A DNA stretch of 64,000 bases from Candidatus Nanopelagicaceae bacterium (GTDB lineage Bacteria; Actinomycetota; Actinomycetes; Nanopelagicales; Nanopelagicaceae): positions 1 through 64,000 of the forward strand of contig SHVK01000007.1 of the NCBI GenBank assembly GCA_009694285.1. The letters run 5' to 3'. Made by a program: the position numbers and the translations under genes. The notes under the pieces were generated by a model. It was not told the origin of the DNA. It saw only the letters and a program-made list of their open reading frames with translations, and did no database searches. Within the stretch, counting starts at the first letter, position 1. Each line of letters starts with the position of its first letter. Positions 38,996 through 48,935 of this stretch are shown here, piece after piece.

Positions 38996-39181
38996 TTAGG
39001 CTGCTGGATGATCTATTGGTGTCGGTGCTGTTAATTCCGCCTGGCACATGGCACAACGAGCGTTATCAAGTAAATACATTTCAATTTCATAGGTATCTGG
39101 ACTAAACAACGCTGTAATTTCCAAAAGATGTGAGCCGCACGCTGGACATGCGCATGTTGGTATACCTCTGTAATCGCCCAA
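38996..39181 (-). CDS. Small zinc-ribbon-like protein
   Basis: 61 aa from a TTG preceded by AGGAAGG; a longer ATG frame starting at 39250 would run through the promoter of znuA and is less likely. Two CxxC pairs (CPACGSHLLEI and CAMCQAEL, 30 residues apart, plus an earlier Cys) suggest one zinc ribbon. No family recognised. It is divergent from znuA and close to a predicted Zur box, so zinc-linked expression is possible. Confidence 0.55.
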   Translation of the reverse strand: MGDYRGIPTCACPACGSHLLEITALFSPDTYEIEMYLLDNARCAMCQAELTAPTPIDHPAA

Positions 39182-39234
39182 TTCTCCCCTTCCTGAGTGA
39201 TGGTTATTCCACCACTGTGATAGAGTACTGTTAA

Positions 39235-39249
39235 TTGGAATCATTATCA
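39235..39249. promoter_or_regulatory. Candidate Zur box upstream of znuA
   Basis: TTGGAATCATTATCA matches 11 of 15 positions of the actinobacterial Zur consensus as remembered (TGAAAATCATTTTCA), with the core AATCATT intact. It lies 22 bp before the znuA start and upstream of the divergent small zinc-ribbon gene. The zur gene itself ends the znu operon, which fits autoregulation by zinc. Confidence 0.55.
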
Positions 39250-39270
39250 ATAAGGAAGCAAGGTAAAGCC

Positions 39271-40218
39271 ATGAAAAAAAACCTCCCTATCCTCTCGGCA
39301 ATAACTTTGTTAGGACTGGTCCTTTCTGGATGTAGCTCATCAGATAAAAGCAGCGAATCTTCTGGAGTTGTAAAGGTTGTAGCTGCTATGTATCCACTTG
39401 AGTTTGTTGCCAAAGCAATCGGTGGTGACTTGATTAGCGTTGAAAACTTCACCCCTCCTGGAGTTGAGCCGCATGACCTTGAATTGACTCCATCTCAAGT
39501 TGTGACCCTAGATGATGCAAGCCTTCTTCTTTACATCTCTGGATTTCAACCTGCTGTAGAAGAGGCGGCGCAACTCTCCGCCCCAGCAAATTCATTAGAT
39601 CTGCTCTCTGTTGATGGCTTGGATCTCCTAACAGCGACTGAAGATGGCCACAACGATGGAGCCGAACCGGAAACGGGTGACGATGTCCACTCTGATGAAG
39701 AGATGGTTAACGATCCACATGTGTGGCTAGATCCTAAGCGCCTAGTTGTTATTGCAAAGGCAGTAGCTTCAAAATTATCTGAGATTGATCCAGATAACTC
39801 TGCAAGTTACGAAACTAACTTGGCCGTTTTTGTGGAAGAACTTGAGACACTAGATCAAAAGTTTGTGGCAGGTCTAGCTTCATGTCAAAGGGATTTAATA
39901 GTTACTTCACATGCAGCATTTGGATACCTAGCTGATGCATATGGACTTTCCCAAGAGGCACTCGCGGGCTTGAGTCCAGAGTCCGAGCCAACTCCAAAGC
40001 GTTTAAATGAAATCGGCAAGGAAGCAAAGGCCGATGGAACTACAACTATCTTCTTTGAAACTTTAGCCTCGCCAAAAGTTGCTCAAACCTTAGCTAATGA
40101 CTTAAATATCGAGGCAGCGGTCCTCGATCCTATTGAAGGAATCAGCGAAGGTCAGACATACTTCTCTGTCATGGAGAGCAATCTAGAAGCATTACGGAAA
40201 GCTCTTAATTGCAAGTGA
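39271..40218 (+). CDS. znuA: Zinc ABC transporter substrate-binding lipoprotein ZnuA
   Basis: 315 aa from the ATG that opens the signal MKKNLPILSAITLLGLV; lipobox LSGC. Family-9 solute-binding fold with metal His at PPGVEPHDLEL, the acidic, His-containing loop (EDGHNDGAEPE...DDVHSDEE), NDPHVWLDP, and TSHAAFGYLADAYGL. It captures zinc (or manganese) for the ZnuCB importer. An upstream in-frame TTG at 39235 falls inside the Zur box. Confidence 0.92.
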   Translation: MKKNLPILSAITLLGLVLSGCSSSDKSSESSGVVKVVAAMYPLEFVAKAIGGDLISVENFTPPGVEPHDLELTPSQVVTLDDASLLLYISGFQPAVEEAAQLSAPANSLDLLSVDGLDLLTATEDGHNDGAEPETGDDVHSDEEMVNDPHVWLDPKRLVVIAKAVASKLSEIDPDNSASYETNLAVFVEELETLDQKFVAGLASCQRDLIVTSHAAFGYLADAYGLSQEALAGLSPESEPTPKRLNEIGKEAKADGTTTIFFETLASPKVAQTLANDLNIEAAVLDPIEGISEGQTYFSVMESNLEALRKALNCK

Positions 40219-40961
40219 AACAGGCTTTACAGGTAAGTAATCTCAGTGTTCATTATCCAGGTCATCTCGCCCTGGATAATGTGACCCTGGGAATTAATAG
40301 TTCTTCTGTTGTTGCAATTCTTGGTTCAAATGGTTCTGGTAAATCCACCTTTGTAAAGGCCTGCTTAGGGCTTGCTCCTATTCAAAGCGGCACAGTCTCA
40401 ATTTTTGGCACTGAGTTCTCGCACTTTAAAGATCGTGATCGACTTGGATATGTTCCTCAGCGAATTCATGACTCGATGGGAATCCCCGCAACAGTTTCTG
40501 AAGTAGTTCAATCTGGTCGCCTTTCCCATGGTTGGCTTCGACGATTTACCCAGGAAGATAAAGAGAAGATTTCTCATGCAATCGATGTTGTTGGGCTAAA
40601 AGATCGTGAAAATGATTCGATCAATACCCTTTCAGGTGGGCAGTATCAAAGAACCCTAATCGCGCGGGCGCTAGCTAGCGAGCCCGATTTACTCTTTCTC
40701 GATGAACCAACAGCTGGAGTAGATCTTGCAACTCAAAATGTCTTTGCAGAAGCGCTCAAGCACTTAGTTCGAGGTGGAACAACAGTGGTTTTGGTTTCAC
40801 ATGAACTTGGGCCTTTACGCCCACTGATTGACCGGGTGATTATGTTTCGTGAAGGAAGAGTTATCTTTGATGGTTCACCAGATGCTGAAGCGGTAGATAG
40901 CCATATTTTCCATGATCATCCGCACTCTTCTGCAAAACCAGCTGAAGGCTGGCAGATATGA
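40209..40961 (+). CDS. znuC: Zinc ABC transporter ATPase ZnuC
   Basis: About 250 aa; TTG 40209 or GTG 40215, both overlapping the znuA stop. Walker A GSNGSGKST, Q-loop YVPQRIHDS, signature LSGGQYQRTLIARAL, Walker B LLFLDEPTAGVD, His switch VVLVSHELG. The C-terminal SHIFHDHPHSSAKP is His-rich and may sense or hold zinc. Confidence 0.92.
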   Translation: MQVKQALQVSNLSVHYPGHLALDNVTLGINSSSVVAILGSNGSGKSTFVKACLGLAPIQSGTVSIFGTEFSHFKDRDRLGYVPQRIHDSMGIPATVSEVVQSGRLSHGWLRRFTQEDKEKISHAIDVVGLKDRENDSINTLSGGQYQRTLIARALASEPDLLFLDEPTAGVDLATQNVFAEALKHLVRGGTTVVLVSHELGPLRPLIDRVIMFREGRVIFDGSPDAEAVDSHIFHDHPHSSAKPAEGWQI

Positions 40962-41797
40962 CAATTTTTGAATTCCTAGAGCCTGCATTTATGCAACGTG
41001 CACTATTAGCTGCACTTGTTGTTGGATTGTGTGCACCGCTAGTTGGAATTTTCCTGGTTCAACGTCGTCTTTCATTGATGGGTGATGGATTAGGACATAT
41101 CGCCTTAACAGGAGTGGCCTTGGGGTTTCTTTTACAAACCAATCCAGTAGCTACTGCCGTTGTTGTTGCCTCAATTGGTGCGATCGTAGTAGAACTAATT
41201 CGAGCATATGGAAAGACAAGTGGAGATGTCGCACTTGCCGTTCTCTTCTATGGTGGAATTGCCGGGGGAGTACTGCTGGTTGGGCTTTCTTCAAAGAAAT
41301 CAAATGTGAATCTGCTTTCTTATCTCTTTGGCTCCCTAACCACCGTGAGTAAATTTGATATTGGATTAATCGTAGCTTTGGCGGTAGTAATATTTTTTAC
41401 AACGCTTTTGCTGAAAAAATCGCTCTTTGCACTGTGTCATGACAGTGAATTTGCTCAGGTCTCTGGAATTCCAGTGAAATTGCTATCCATGCTCTTGGCG
41501 GTAATGACCGCCGTTACGGTAACAATCGCAATGAGAGTGGTTGGATTACTCTTAGTCAGCGCTTTAATGATCATTCCCGTTGCCACCGCTCAGCAAATAA
41601 GCAAGAGTTTCAGTGGGACCCGAGTTTTATCTGCTGCTATTGGTGCATTTGCAGCAGTTGCAGGTGTGATTACTAGCTTTTACCTTGATTTAGTCCCAGG
41701 AGCATTAATCGTGTTACTTGTGATCTTCCTTTTTATTTCTAGTATCGGAATTTCATCAATTAGTCGCAGACACGATTTGAGGCTTCAAGTCAGATAG
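40958..41797 (+). CDS. znuB: Zinc ABC transporter permease ZnuB
   Basis: 279 aa, seven or eight hydrophobic segments, ABC-3 family. RALLAALVVGLCAPLVGIFL, GDGLGHIALTGVALGF and MRVVGLLLVSALMIIPVATA are the conserved helices and loops. ATG overlaps the znuC stop by four bases. Confidence 0.92.
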   Translation: MTIFEFLEPAFMQRALLAALVVGLCAPLVGIFLVQRRLSLMGDGLGHIALTGVALGFLLQTNPVATAVVVASIGAIVVELIRAYGKTSGDVALAVLFYGGIAGGVLLVGLSSKKSNVNLLSYLFGSLTTVSKFDIGLIVALAVVIFFTTLLLKKSLFALCHDSEFAQVSGIPVKLLSMLLAVMTAVTVTIAMRVVGLLLVSALMIIPVATAQQISKSFSGTRVLSAAIGAFAAVAGVITSFYLDLVPGALIVLLVIFLFISSIGISSISRRHDLRLQVR

Positions 41798-41806
41798 TAT
41801 TTAGGT

Positions 41807-42223
41807 GTGCCTCTAAAGGAAAAGAAAAAAATCGTAGAGCGATCTACTCGGCAACAAAGTGCCATCCTTGGAGTCCTTTACGGAATAGATGAGTTCAAAA
41901 GTGCTCAAGAGATTCATGCACTCCTAACCAAAAAGAAGTTAAAAGTTGGGCTTGCCACTGTTTATCGAACATTACAGAAAATGGCTGAGAAAGAAGATAT
42001 TGATGCGATCCAAAGTATCGACGGGGAGACGCTTTATCGGCATTGTGGGCAAAATGATGGACATCACCACCACCTAATTTGCAGCAAGTGCGGATTAACT
42101 ATCACTGTTGAGGGCCCTGCTATAGAAAACTGGACAGATAAAGTTGCAAAGGAAAATGGCTTCAGTGAGGTCAGTCATAGGGTTGATATTTTTGGCGTCT
42201 GCAAGAACTGTAAAAAGAAATAG
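41807..42223 (+). CDS. zur: Fur-family regulator, probably Zur
   Basis: 138 aa from GTG. Winged helix with TRQQSAILGVLYGIDEFKSAQ and GLATVYRTLQKMAE; metal-binding HCGQNDGHHHHLICSKCG; second structural zinc CxxC in GVCKNCKKK. As the last gene of the znu operon it most likely represses zinc uptake when zinc is sufficient, acting at the box near 39235. Confidence 0.88.
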   Translation: MPLKEKKKIVERSTRQQSAILGVLYGIDEFKSAQEIHALLTKKKLKVGLATVYRTLQKMAEKEDIDAIQSIDGETLYRHCGQNDGHHHHLICSKCGLTITVEGPAIENWTDKVAKENGFSEVSHRVDIFGVCKNCKKK

Positions 42224-42282
42224 ATCAGTTTCGCAAAAACTCTCCTGAAATCACCTGAAAACCCAAAGATTGCCAGCGGCTA

Positions 42283-42420
42283 ATGGGAGAGAGAACCCGT
42301 TTTGAACTTCAACTCAAAGATGTCCTTGAGGGATATTCGGGCTGCCCGCGAAATTTACGCGGAGAATCAGACCAGAATCTCGAAGAGATGAGTGCGTGCG
42401 AACGCTCTTACACAGAGTAA
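42283..42420 (+). CDS. Possible small ORF upstream of glyS
   Basis: 45 codons in the 260-bp zur-glyS gap, starting MGERTRFELQLKDVLEGY. No ribosome site, no recognised family. It contains two Cys and many charged residues and is not Gly-rich, so it is not an obvious glycine-sensing leader. The same stretch has a CCGCG/CGCGG hairpin, and TAAAAT at 42418 may be the -10 box of glyS. Coding potential is weak. Confidence 0.2.
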   Translation: MGERTRFELQLKDVLEGYSGCPRNLRGESDQNLEEMSACERSYTE

Positions 42421-42484
42421 AATACTTTCACGGAAGTAGCGCACGTTGCTTTCCGCCGACAGCCAGCCGGATGGAGATTAAATA

Positions 42485-43864
42485 ATGGCAATGGATCGTT
42501 TAGAAACTATTGTGAGCCTGGCCAAGCGCCGGGGATTTGTTTACCCATCCTCTGAAATTTATGGCGGGTTGCGGGCTTCTTGGGATTACGGACCATTAGG
42601 TGTTGAGCTAAAAAACAATGTAAAGCGCCAGTGGTGGAAATACATGGTCATGGGTCGCGAAGATATTGTCGGAATTGATTCCTGCGTAATTTTGGCACGT
42701 GAAGTATGGGAAGCATCTGGACACGTTGCAACTTTCTCAGACCCGTTAACAGAGTGCACCGCTTGCCATAAACGCTACCGTGCTGATCATCTTGAGGAAG
42801 CGTATGAAGGAAAAAACAAACGCAAAGCTGAATCATTAGCTGAAATAAATTGCCCAGCATGTGGAAATAAAGGCCAATTCACAACACCAAAGCAATTTTC
42901 AGGTTTGCTAAAAACTTATTTAGGGCCAGTCGAAGATGAATCTGGTTTAGCTTATTTACGTCCCGAAACAGCACAGGGAATTTTTATAAATTTTGATCAA
43001 GTAATGACTACATCTCGCAAAAAACCACCATTTGGAATCGGACAGATTGGGAAATCATTCCGAAATGAAATTACTCCAGGAAACTTTATTTTTCGTACTC
43101 GAGAGTTTGAGCAGATGGAGATGGAATTTTTTGTAGTTCCGGGTACTGATGAAGATTGGCACCAATATTGGATTGATACCAGGTTGGCTTGGTACAAAGA
43201 TTTGGGAATAAATCCGGATCGCCTGCGAATTTATGACCATCCAAAAGAAAAACTTTCACATTATTCCAAGCGCACTGCAGATATTGAGTATAAATTTGAA
43301 TTTGCCGGTACTGAATGGGGAGAGCTCGAAGGTATCGCCAATCGAACCGATTTTGATTTAAAAGCGCATTCGGCTGCTTCTGGAAAAGATCTTTCTTACT
43401 TTGACCAAGAGAAAAATGAGCATTGGACTCCATATGTGATTGAACCAGCGGCTGGAGTGGATCGCTGTGCACTTACTTTCTTGATGGATGCTTACACTGA
43501 AGATGAAGCACCAAATGCAAAAGGTGAGATGGAAAAGCGAGTTGTATTACGTCTTGATCATCGTTTAGCTCCAATTAAGGCTGCAGTATTGCCTTTATCG
43601 CGCAACGCTGATTTGTCACCAAAAGCTCGTGACCTTGCTGCGCAATTGCGTAAAAATTGGAGTATTGATTTTGATGATTCGGGTGCAATTGGTCGCCGCT
43701 ACCGTCGTCAAGATGAGATCGGAACTCCTTTTTGCATCACAGTTGATTTTGAATCCCTTGAAGACCACGCGGTAACAATTCGTGAACGCGACTCAATGGA
43801 ACAAGTTCGCATCTCAATTGATCAAGTGGAAACATGGTTAGCACTACGCCTGCTCGGCTGTTAA
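42485..43864 (+). CDS. glyS: Glycyl-tRNA synthetase (single-chain)
   Basis: 459 aa, dimeric class II synthetase of the eukaryote/actinobacterial type. Motif 1 region [18 protein letters not shown], zinc-type Cys pairs [12 protein letters not shown] and CPACGNKG, motif 2 [19 protein letters not shown] (shown in part: [12 protein letters not shown]), motif 3 [19 protein letters not shown] region. Start ATG 42485, with GGAG 11 bp upstream; an internal ATG two codons later is equivalent. Confidence 0.95.
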   Translation: MAMDRLETIVSLAKRRGFVYPSSEIYGGLRASWDYGPLGVELKNNVKRQWWKYMVMGREDIVGIDSCVILAREVWEASGHVATFSDPLTECTACHKRYRADHLEEAYEGKNKRKAESLAEINCPACGNKGQFTTPKQFSGLLKTYLGPVEDESGLAYLRPETAQGIFINFDQVMTTSRKKPPFGIGQIGKSFRNEITPGNFIFRTREFEQMEMEFFVVPGTDEDWHQYWIDTRLAWYKDLGINPDRLRIYDHPKEKLSHYSKRTADIEYKFEFAGTEWGELEGIANRTDFDLKAHSAASGKDLSYFDQEKNEHWTPYVIEPAAGVDRCALTFLMDAYTEDEAPNAKGEMEKRVVLRLDHRLAPIKAAVLPLSRNADLSPKARDLAAQLRKNWSIDFDDSGAIGRRYRRQDEIGTPFCITVDFESLEDHAVTIRERDSMEQVRISIDQVETWLALRLLGC

Positions 43865-45000
43865 AGCCGCTTAGACTTCAAATCCCAACTGGGGAGATCC
43901 AAATAGACCCTCCAGTTGTTTTAGCCCCTATGGCTGGAATTACTAATGCTGCTTTTCGTTTGCTTTGCCGTGAACAAGGAGCCGGACTTTTTGTATCTGA
44001 GATGGTGACCGCTCGTGCCCTTGTTGAACGTCATCCAGAAACTTTGCGGATGATCACACCAGGCAAAGGTGAATTTCCAAGATCGGTGCAGTTGTATGCA
44101 GTTGATCCAATAGTCGTTGGTCAGGCCGTAACAATGTTAGGGCGCGAGAACTTAGCCGATCACATTGATTTAAATTTTGGATGCCCTGTACCAAAAGTTA
44201 CTCGCAAAGGTGGCGGCGCAGCGCTACCTTTCAAACGTAAATTGTTTTCGGCAATTGTTGAATCAGTTGTGAAATCAGCAAAACCATTTGGAATTCCAGT
44301 AACAGTAAAAATGCGAATTGGCATCGACAGCGATCACATCACATATTTAGAAGCAGGAGAGAGTGCAGCAAAACTAGGCGTAAGTTGGGTGGCCCTTCAT
44401 GCCCGGACCGCAGCACAAATGTATTCCGGAAAAGCACAATGGGATGCGATTGGAAGACTTGTCGAACATCTTGCGCCATATGGAACACCGGTTTTAGGTA
44501 ATGGAGATATCTGGTCAGGTGCAGATGCTTTAAATATGGTTGAACAAAGCGGTTGCCACGGTGTCGTAGTCGGTCGCGGGTGTCTAGGAAGACCATGGTT
44601 ATTTGCAGAGTTAGTTGCTGCATTTGAAGGTCGCGAAATTCCACAGCAACCAACCTTGCGTGAAGTAGCTCAAATCATGGTGCGCCATGGTGAATTACTC
44701 GGCGATTATTTTGAAGATGAGTTTCGTGCCGCAAGAGATTTGCGTAAACATATGGCTTGGTATTTAAAAGGTTTCCGTGTTGGTGGAGAGATTCGTGCGT
44801 CTCTCGCCATGATTGAGAATATTGAACAGTTACGAGATTTACTTGGACAGATTGAGCAACAACCATATCCCGTTGCACTTGGTGAACAACCACGCGGAAG
44901 ATCATCATCAATTAGAACAATTGCGTTACCAGATAAGTGGCTAGATGATCCTGATGAGTATGCACATATAGAAGTTGAAGATTTGGTTTCTGGAGGATGA
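43834..45000 (+). CDS. dusB: tRNA-dihydrouridine synthase DusB
   Basis: 388 aa; starts inside the last 31 bp of glyS. FMN-dependent reduction of uridines in the tRNA D-loop. [35 protein letters not shown] with the catalytic Cys, [10 protein letters not shown], and [27 protein letters not shown] for FMN phosphate. The C-terminal helical domain ends about residue 335; the remaining 50 residues are a family-variable tail. Confidence 0.93.
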   Translation: MVSTTPARLLKPLRLQIPTGEIQIDPPVVLAPMAGITNAAFRLLCREQGAGLFVSEMVTARALVERHPETLRMITPGKGEFPRSVQLYAVDPIVVGQAVTMLGRENLADHIDLNFGCPVPKVTRKGGGAALPFKRKLFSAIVESVVKSAKPFGIPVTVKMRIGIDSDHITYLEAGESAAKLGVSWVALHARTAAQMYSGKAQWDAIGRLVEHLAPYGTPVLGNGDIWSGADALNMVEQSGCHGVVVGRGCLGRPWLFAELVAAFEGREIPQQPTLREVAQIMVRHGELLGDYFEDEFRAARDLRKHMAWYLKGFRVGGEIRASLAMIENIEQLRDLLGQIEQQPYPVALGEQPRGRSSSIRTIALPDKWLDDPDEYAHIEVEDLVSGG

Positions 45001-45605
45001 ACCCTTTTAAAATAATTTTTCGAGTAATTTCATTGATGGTAATTATTGTGGTTGCTATCCCGACATTGATAGTAGGTAGAGTTTGGTGGAGTGGGACGCA
45101 TCCAATTGAAAGCAAATCAGATGTAGCAATAGTTTTGGGCGCCGCTCAATTTAATGGTCGCCCTGGCCCGGTACTTGAGGCGAGATTGAAGCAAGCGCGA
45201 ATTCTTTATAAAGAAAATTTAGTCGATCAAATCATCACCGTAGGGGCTGGTGCACCAGGTGATCGAACCACCGAAGGTGCGGCAGGAAGATATTGGCTAG
45301 TCAATCATGGAGTTAAAAACTCAGCTGTAATCTCTGTCCCAAAAGGAAGAGACACTCTTTCGAGTACCAAGGCTTACGCAAAAGTTGTGGCTGGTAAAAA
45401 AGTTTTAGTGGTTACTGATCCGTGGCACTGTCTTCGTGCAACAACTATGGCTAAAGATTTAGGAATCTCAGTCACTTGCTCGCCAGTTGAAAGTGGTCCA
45501 AATTCTGTGGGTTCAGCTACCTCAAAATATTTATTGCGCGAAAGCGTTGCCTATCTTGCCTACATAACTTTAGGAAGAGCGGGCATAAATTTAAGTGATC
45601 ACTAA
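44997..45605 (+). CDS. DUF218 (YdcF/SanA-like) membrane-anchored protein
   Basis: 202 aa, four-base overlap with dusB. One N-terminal transmembrane helix (ISLMVIIVVAIPTLIVGRV), then the DUF218 domain: DVAIVLGAAQFNGRPGPVLEARL, ITVGAGAPGDRTTEG and VVTDPWHCLRA. SanA-type proteins are linked to envelope barrier function and vancomycin tolerance in enterobacteria; the biochemical role is unknown. Confidence 0.82.
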   Translation: MNPFKIIFRVISLMVIIVVAIPTLIVGRVWWSGTHPIESKSDVAIVLGAAQFNGRPGPVLEARLKQARILYKENLVDQIITVGAGAPGDRTTEGAAGRYWLVNHGVKNSAVISVPKGRDTLSSTKAYAKVVAGKKVLVVTDPWHCLRATTMAKDLGISVTCSPVESGPNSVGSATSKYLLRESVAYLAYITLGRAGINLSDH

Positions 45606-45672
45606 AACCTATTAGCCCCTATTTAAAGTGGTTTTTGGGCTCAAGTCGGCACCTTCTACTAAGGTGAGGGCT

Positions 45673-46908
45673 GTGGGATATTTAGAATTTGATCGCGAAC
45701 GGTATGTTAACGAGCCAGCAAAAAGGCCCGGACGTACTGAATTTGCGCGTGATCGCGCGCGCGTACTGCACTCGGCGGCATTGCGCCGTTTAGCAGCAAA
45801 AACTCAAGTTGCAGTTCCATGGGCAAGTGACTTTCCGCGAACTCGCTTGTCACACTCACTCGAGTGCGCCCAGGTAGGTCGCGAAATTGGTGGCGCCCTT
45901 GGTGCAGATCCGGATTTAGTTGAGACTGCTTGTTTAGCTCATGATTTAGGGCATCCGCCTTTTGGACACAATGGTGAAAATGCACTTAGTGAACTTGCAT
46001 CCGCCAGCGGAGGTTTTGAGGGTAATGCACAAAGTTTTCGAATTTTAGTGCGCCTTGAGCCAAAAACAATTTCTGATCAAGGTTTATCAGCAGGGTTAAA
46101 TTTAACTCGGGCAACTTTAGATGCATCAATTAAATATCCTTGGGCTGTTGGAGAAAATGAAAAACTGCCAACTAAATTTGGCGTTTATCAAGATGACATT
46201 GCACATTTTAATTGGGCAAAATCGGCCAGTAGTTTAAACGAAAAGAAATTTTCAAAACCGCTTGAAGCTCAGATTATGGATTGGTCTGATGATGTGGCGT
46301 ACTCAGTTCATGATTTTGAGGACGCACTTCAAGCTGGATTAATATCGGTTTCTTCATTTAGAGCAGATATTGAAGAACTCTGGAAATTAAGTGCAGATGA
46401 AAATTTACCTAATCTAAGTCAGAGTGAATTTGAAAAAGGGTTAGATCGCTTAGAGGAACTTTCCTGTTGGCCAAGTAATTTTGACGGCTCGCATAGTGCA
46501 ATGGCCCGACTTAAAGATTTAACAAGTCAATTAATTGGTCGCTTTGCCCACGGTGCAGAGTTAGCAACACATTCCAAATATGGAGATGCACCACTCAACC
46601 GTTATGAAGCTGATTTAGTTGTGCCACAAAATGAAAGAGTTGAAGTTGCGGTGCTTAAAGCAATTTCAGCTCATTACATTTTTGCAGCGCAAAGTTCGTT
46701 GGGTCGGTATGAACGTGAGCGCACCTTAATTCAAAGGCTTTTTTCGGCTTTAAGCGACAACGGAGCTAAATACCTGGACCGTAATTTTCAACTCAGTTGG
46801 CAAGAAGCCGCCTCAGATCATGAAAAGGTTCGGGTAATCGTTGATCAAATCGCCTCACTAACCGATCCAGCGGTTGATCTGTTACTCGCCAAGATAGATG
46901 GGAATTAG
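45673..46908 (+). CDS. dgt: Deoxyguanosine triphosphohydrolase-like protein
   Basis: 411 aa from the GTG behind GGTGAGGG; a GTG at 45628 is less likely. HD-domain hydrolase splitting dGTP or other dNTPs to nucleoside and triphosphate. Metal site: RTRLSHSLECAQVG (His), ACLAHDLGHPPFGHNGE (His-Asp), and a later Asp in WSDDVAYSVHDFEDAL. Placed directly before dnaG as in many actinobacteria. Confidence 0.92.
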   Translation: MGYLEFDRERYVNEPAKRPGRTEFARDRARVLHSAALRRLAAKTQVAVPWASDFPRTRLSHSLECAQVGREIGGALGADPDLVETACLAHDLGHPPFGHNGENALSELASASGGFEGNAQSFRILVRLEPKTISDQGLSAGLNLTRATLDASIKYPWAVGENEKLPTKFGVYQDDIAHFNWAKSASSLNEKKFSKPLEAQIMDWSDDVAYSVHDFEDALQAGLISVSSFRADIEELWKLSADENLPNLSQSEFEKGLDRLEELSCWPSNFDGSHSAMARLKDLTSQLIGRFAHGAELATHSKYGDAPLNRYEADLVVPQNERVEVAVLKAISAHYIFAAQSSLGRYERERTLIQRLFSALSDNGAKYLDRNFQLSWQEAASDHEKVRVIVDQIASLTDPAVDLLLAKIDGN

Positions 46909-46917
46909 GATCTGCTT

Positions 46918-48732
46918 ATGGCCGGCCGAATAATTGATGCTGATGTGGCTCACATTCGTGATACCAGTCGTATTGATGATGTTGTTGCCGATTATGTGCA
47001 GTTAAAAAGTGCCGGCGGTGGCCAAAAGAAAGGGCTCTGTCCATTCCATGATGAAAAAAGTCCGTCTTTTCATGTGACTCCAAGCAAAGGTTATTACCAC
47101 TGCTTTGGGTGTCAAACTGGCGGAGATGTAATTTCTTTTGTGATGAAAATTGAGCATCTTTCCTTTACGGAAGCGGTTGAACGTTTAGCAGATCGAATGA
47201 ATTACCAACTTAATTATGAAACCTCATCTGATTCTTCGCCACGAATAAGTGGGAGTGAACGCAAACGGGTATTAGAAGCAAATAAATTAGCCGCAGCTTT
47301 TTACAAAGAACAATTAAATGGTCCTGGGCCGGCACAAGTTGGACGAGAATTTTTAAAACAGCGGGGATTTGATCGAAGCGCCGCAGAAAGTTTTGGAGTC
47401 GGTTACGCCCCCGATGAGTGGGATGCGCTTTCAAAACATTTGAAAGCAAAAGGCTTTACCGATGCCGAATTAGAGATGGCTGGTTTAACTAAAGAGGGCC
47501 AACGTGGATTTATTGATCGTTTTCGCAACCGTTTAATTTGGCCTATTCATGAGATATCAGGTGATGTGGTGGGTTTTGGTGCTCGTAAATTATCTGAAGA
47601 AGATACCGGTCCAAAATATTTGAATACTTCTGAAACTATTGTGTATAAAAAAAGTGCACTTTTGTATGGTCTTGATATTGCCAAGAAAGAGATTGCTAAA
47701 ACCAGACAAGTTGTAGTTGTAGAGGGTTACACCGATGTGATGGCGGCACATTTGGCGGGAGTGACCACGGCTGTTGCTACCTGTGGAACTGCTTTTGGTG
47801 ATGAACATATCCGAATATTGCGCAGACTTTTAATGGATGATGATTCTTTTCGCGGTGAAGTGATTTTTACATTTGACGGAGATGCAGCGGGCCAAAAAGC
47901 AGCGATGCGAGCATTTGGTGATGATCAAAAATTTGTAACGCAAACATTTGTTGCAGTTGAGCCAAATGGGTTGGATCCATGTGATCTTCGAATTAAAAGT
48001 GGAGATGCTGCCGTGCGCGATTTAGTTGCTAAGCGAGTACCGCTTTTTGAATTTGCCATCAAAACCCATTTAAAAAATTATGATTTGGCAACAGCAGAAG
48101 GAAGAGTGGCGGGATTACGCGAGAGCGCTCCACTAGTTGCAAAAATTCGCGATCGCTCGCTTCGTCCGGAATACACTAGAGCACTTGCAGGTTGGCTAGG
48201 AATGGATATTGAAGCAGTTCGAGACGCTGTTCGGGATGCAGGTGGTCGCAATTCAGGAGGGCGCGAAAGTGCACGTGCACCAAGACCGGATCAAGCTAGC
48301 CCCACAATTACTTTAGAACGAGAAGCGTTAAAAATCATTTTGCAGCAACCAGTAATTAGTGCACTTTGGAGCGAGATTGAAGCTCGTGATTTTAGTGATC
48401 CACTTTATGAAGCGATCCGCACTCTAATCGGTGGAGGATTGCAAAATCCGGCACAGTTAATTGAAAATCAAGATGAGGTAATCCAAGGACTATTACGTGA
48501 GTTGCTGGTTGAACCAATTCAAACAGGTGAGATCAATCAAAGATATGCCGAAAGTGTTTTTGCTCGGTTGCGCGAAGTTTCCCTCACTCGCCAGGTAGCT
48601 GAGATTAAATCTAAATTACAACGAATTGATCCCGAAGAAGAGCAATACATGGGGATTTTTGGGGAACTAGTGGCTCTCGAGGCTAAGCGGCGTGCATTGC
48701 ACGATCTCGGTCTAGGGGAGTTGGCCTTTTAG
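46918..48732 (+). CDS. dnaG: DNA primase DnaG
   Basis: 604 aa. N-terminal zinc site CPFHDEKSPSFHV with YYHCFGCQTGGD; TOPRIM catalytic core VVVEGYTDVMAAHLAG and TFDGDAAGQKAA; C-terminal helicase-binding region after residue 450. It makes RNA primers for replication. RNA-polymerase-basic motif GFGARKL precedes the TOPRIM part. Ten bases separate it from dgt. Confidence 0.96.
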   Translation: MAGRIIDADVAHIRDTSRIDDVVADYVQLKSAGGGQKKGLCPFHDEKSPSFHVTPSKGYYHCFGCQTGGDVISFVMKIEHLSFTEAVERLADRMNYQLNYETSSDSSPRISGSERKRVLEANKLAAAFYKEQLNGPGPAQVGREFLKQRGFDRSAAESFGVGYAPDEWDALSKHLKAKGFTDAELEMAGLTKEGQRGFIDRFRNRLIWPIHEISGDVVGFGARKLSEEDTGPKYLNTSETIVYKKSALLYGLDIAKKEIAKTRQVVVVEGYTDVMAAHLAGVTTAVATCGTAFGDEHIRILRRLLMDDDSFRGEVIFTFDGDAAGQKAAMRAFGDDQKFVTQTFVAVEPNGLDPCDLRIKSGDAAVRDLVAKRVPLFEFAIKTHLKNYDLATAEGRVAGLRESAPLVAKIRDRSLRPEYTRALAGWLGMDIEAVRDAVRDAGGRNSGGRESARAPRPDQASPTITLEREALKIILQQPVISALWSEIEARDFSDPLYEAIRTLIGGGLQNPAQLIENQDEVIQGLLRELLVEPIQTGEINQRYAESVFARLREVSLTRQVAEIKSKLQRIDPEEEQYMGIFGELVALEAKRRALHDLGLGELAF

Positions 48733-48800
48733 CCATCTAGAGCCGGCGGAAAGATTAAGATTTAGCTCAGGTTGCCACCTGCGATAAGGTTTGTCTCTAT

Positions 48801-48873
48801 TCCCTGATAGCTCAATTGGCAGAGCAGCCGGCTGTTAACCGGCAGGTTCTTGGTTCGAGTCCAAGTCAGGGAG
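48801..48873 (+). tRNA. tRNA-Asn (GTT)
   Basis: Full cloverleaf: acceptor TCCCTGA/TCAGGGA, D-arm AGCTCAATTGGCAGAGC, anticodon arm GCCGG CTGTTAA CCGGC with anticodon GTT, T-arm CTTGG TTCGAGT CCAAG, discriminator G. CCA is not encoded. It follows dnaG, a usual actinobacterial position. Confidence 0.97.
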
Positions 48874-48935
48874 CCCACAAAAAGCTCTCAGAAAGGGCAC
48901 CGCCTTTAGGCAGGCTCGTGCAGTTAGGTAGGAAG

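Noticed and set aside
42224-42484. T-box riboswitch for glyS
   Set aside because: No T-box sequence or following intrinsic terminator is visible in the gap.
48816-48935. N-terminal extension of the HtrA-like protease
   Set aside because: It starts inside tRNA-Asn; the ATG at 48936 has a ribosome site and begins the conserved N terminus.
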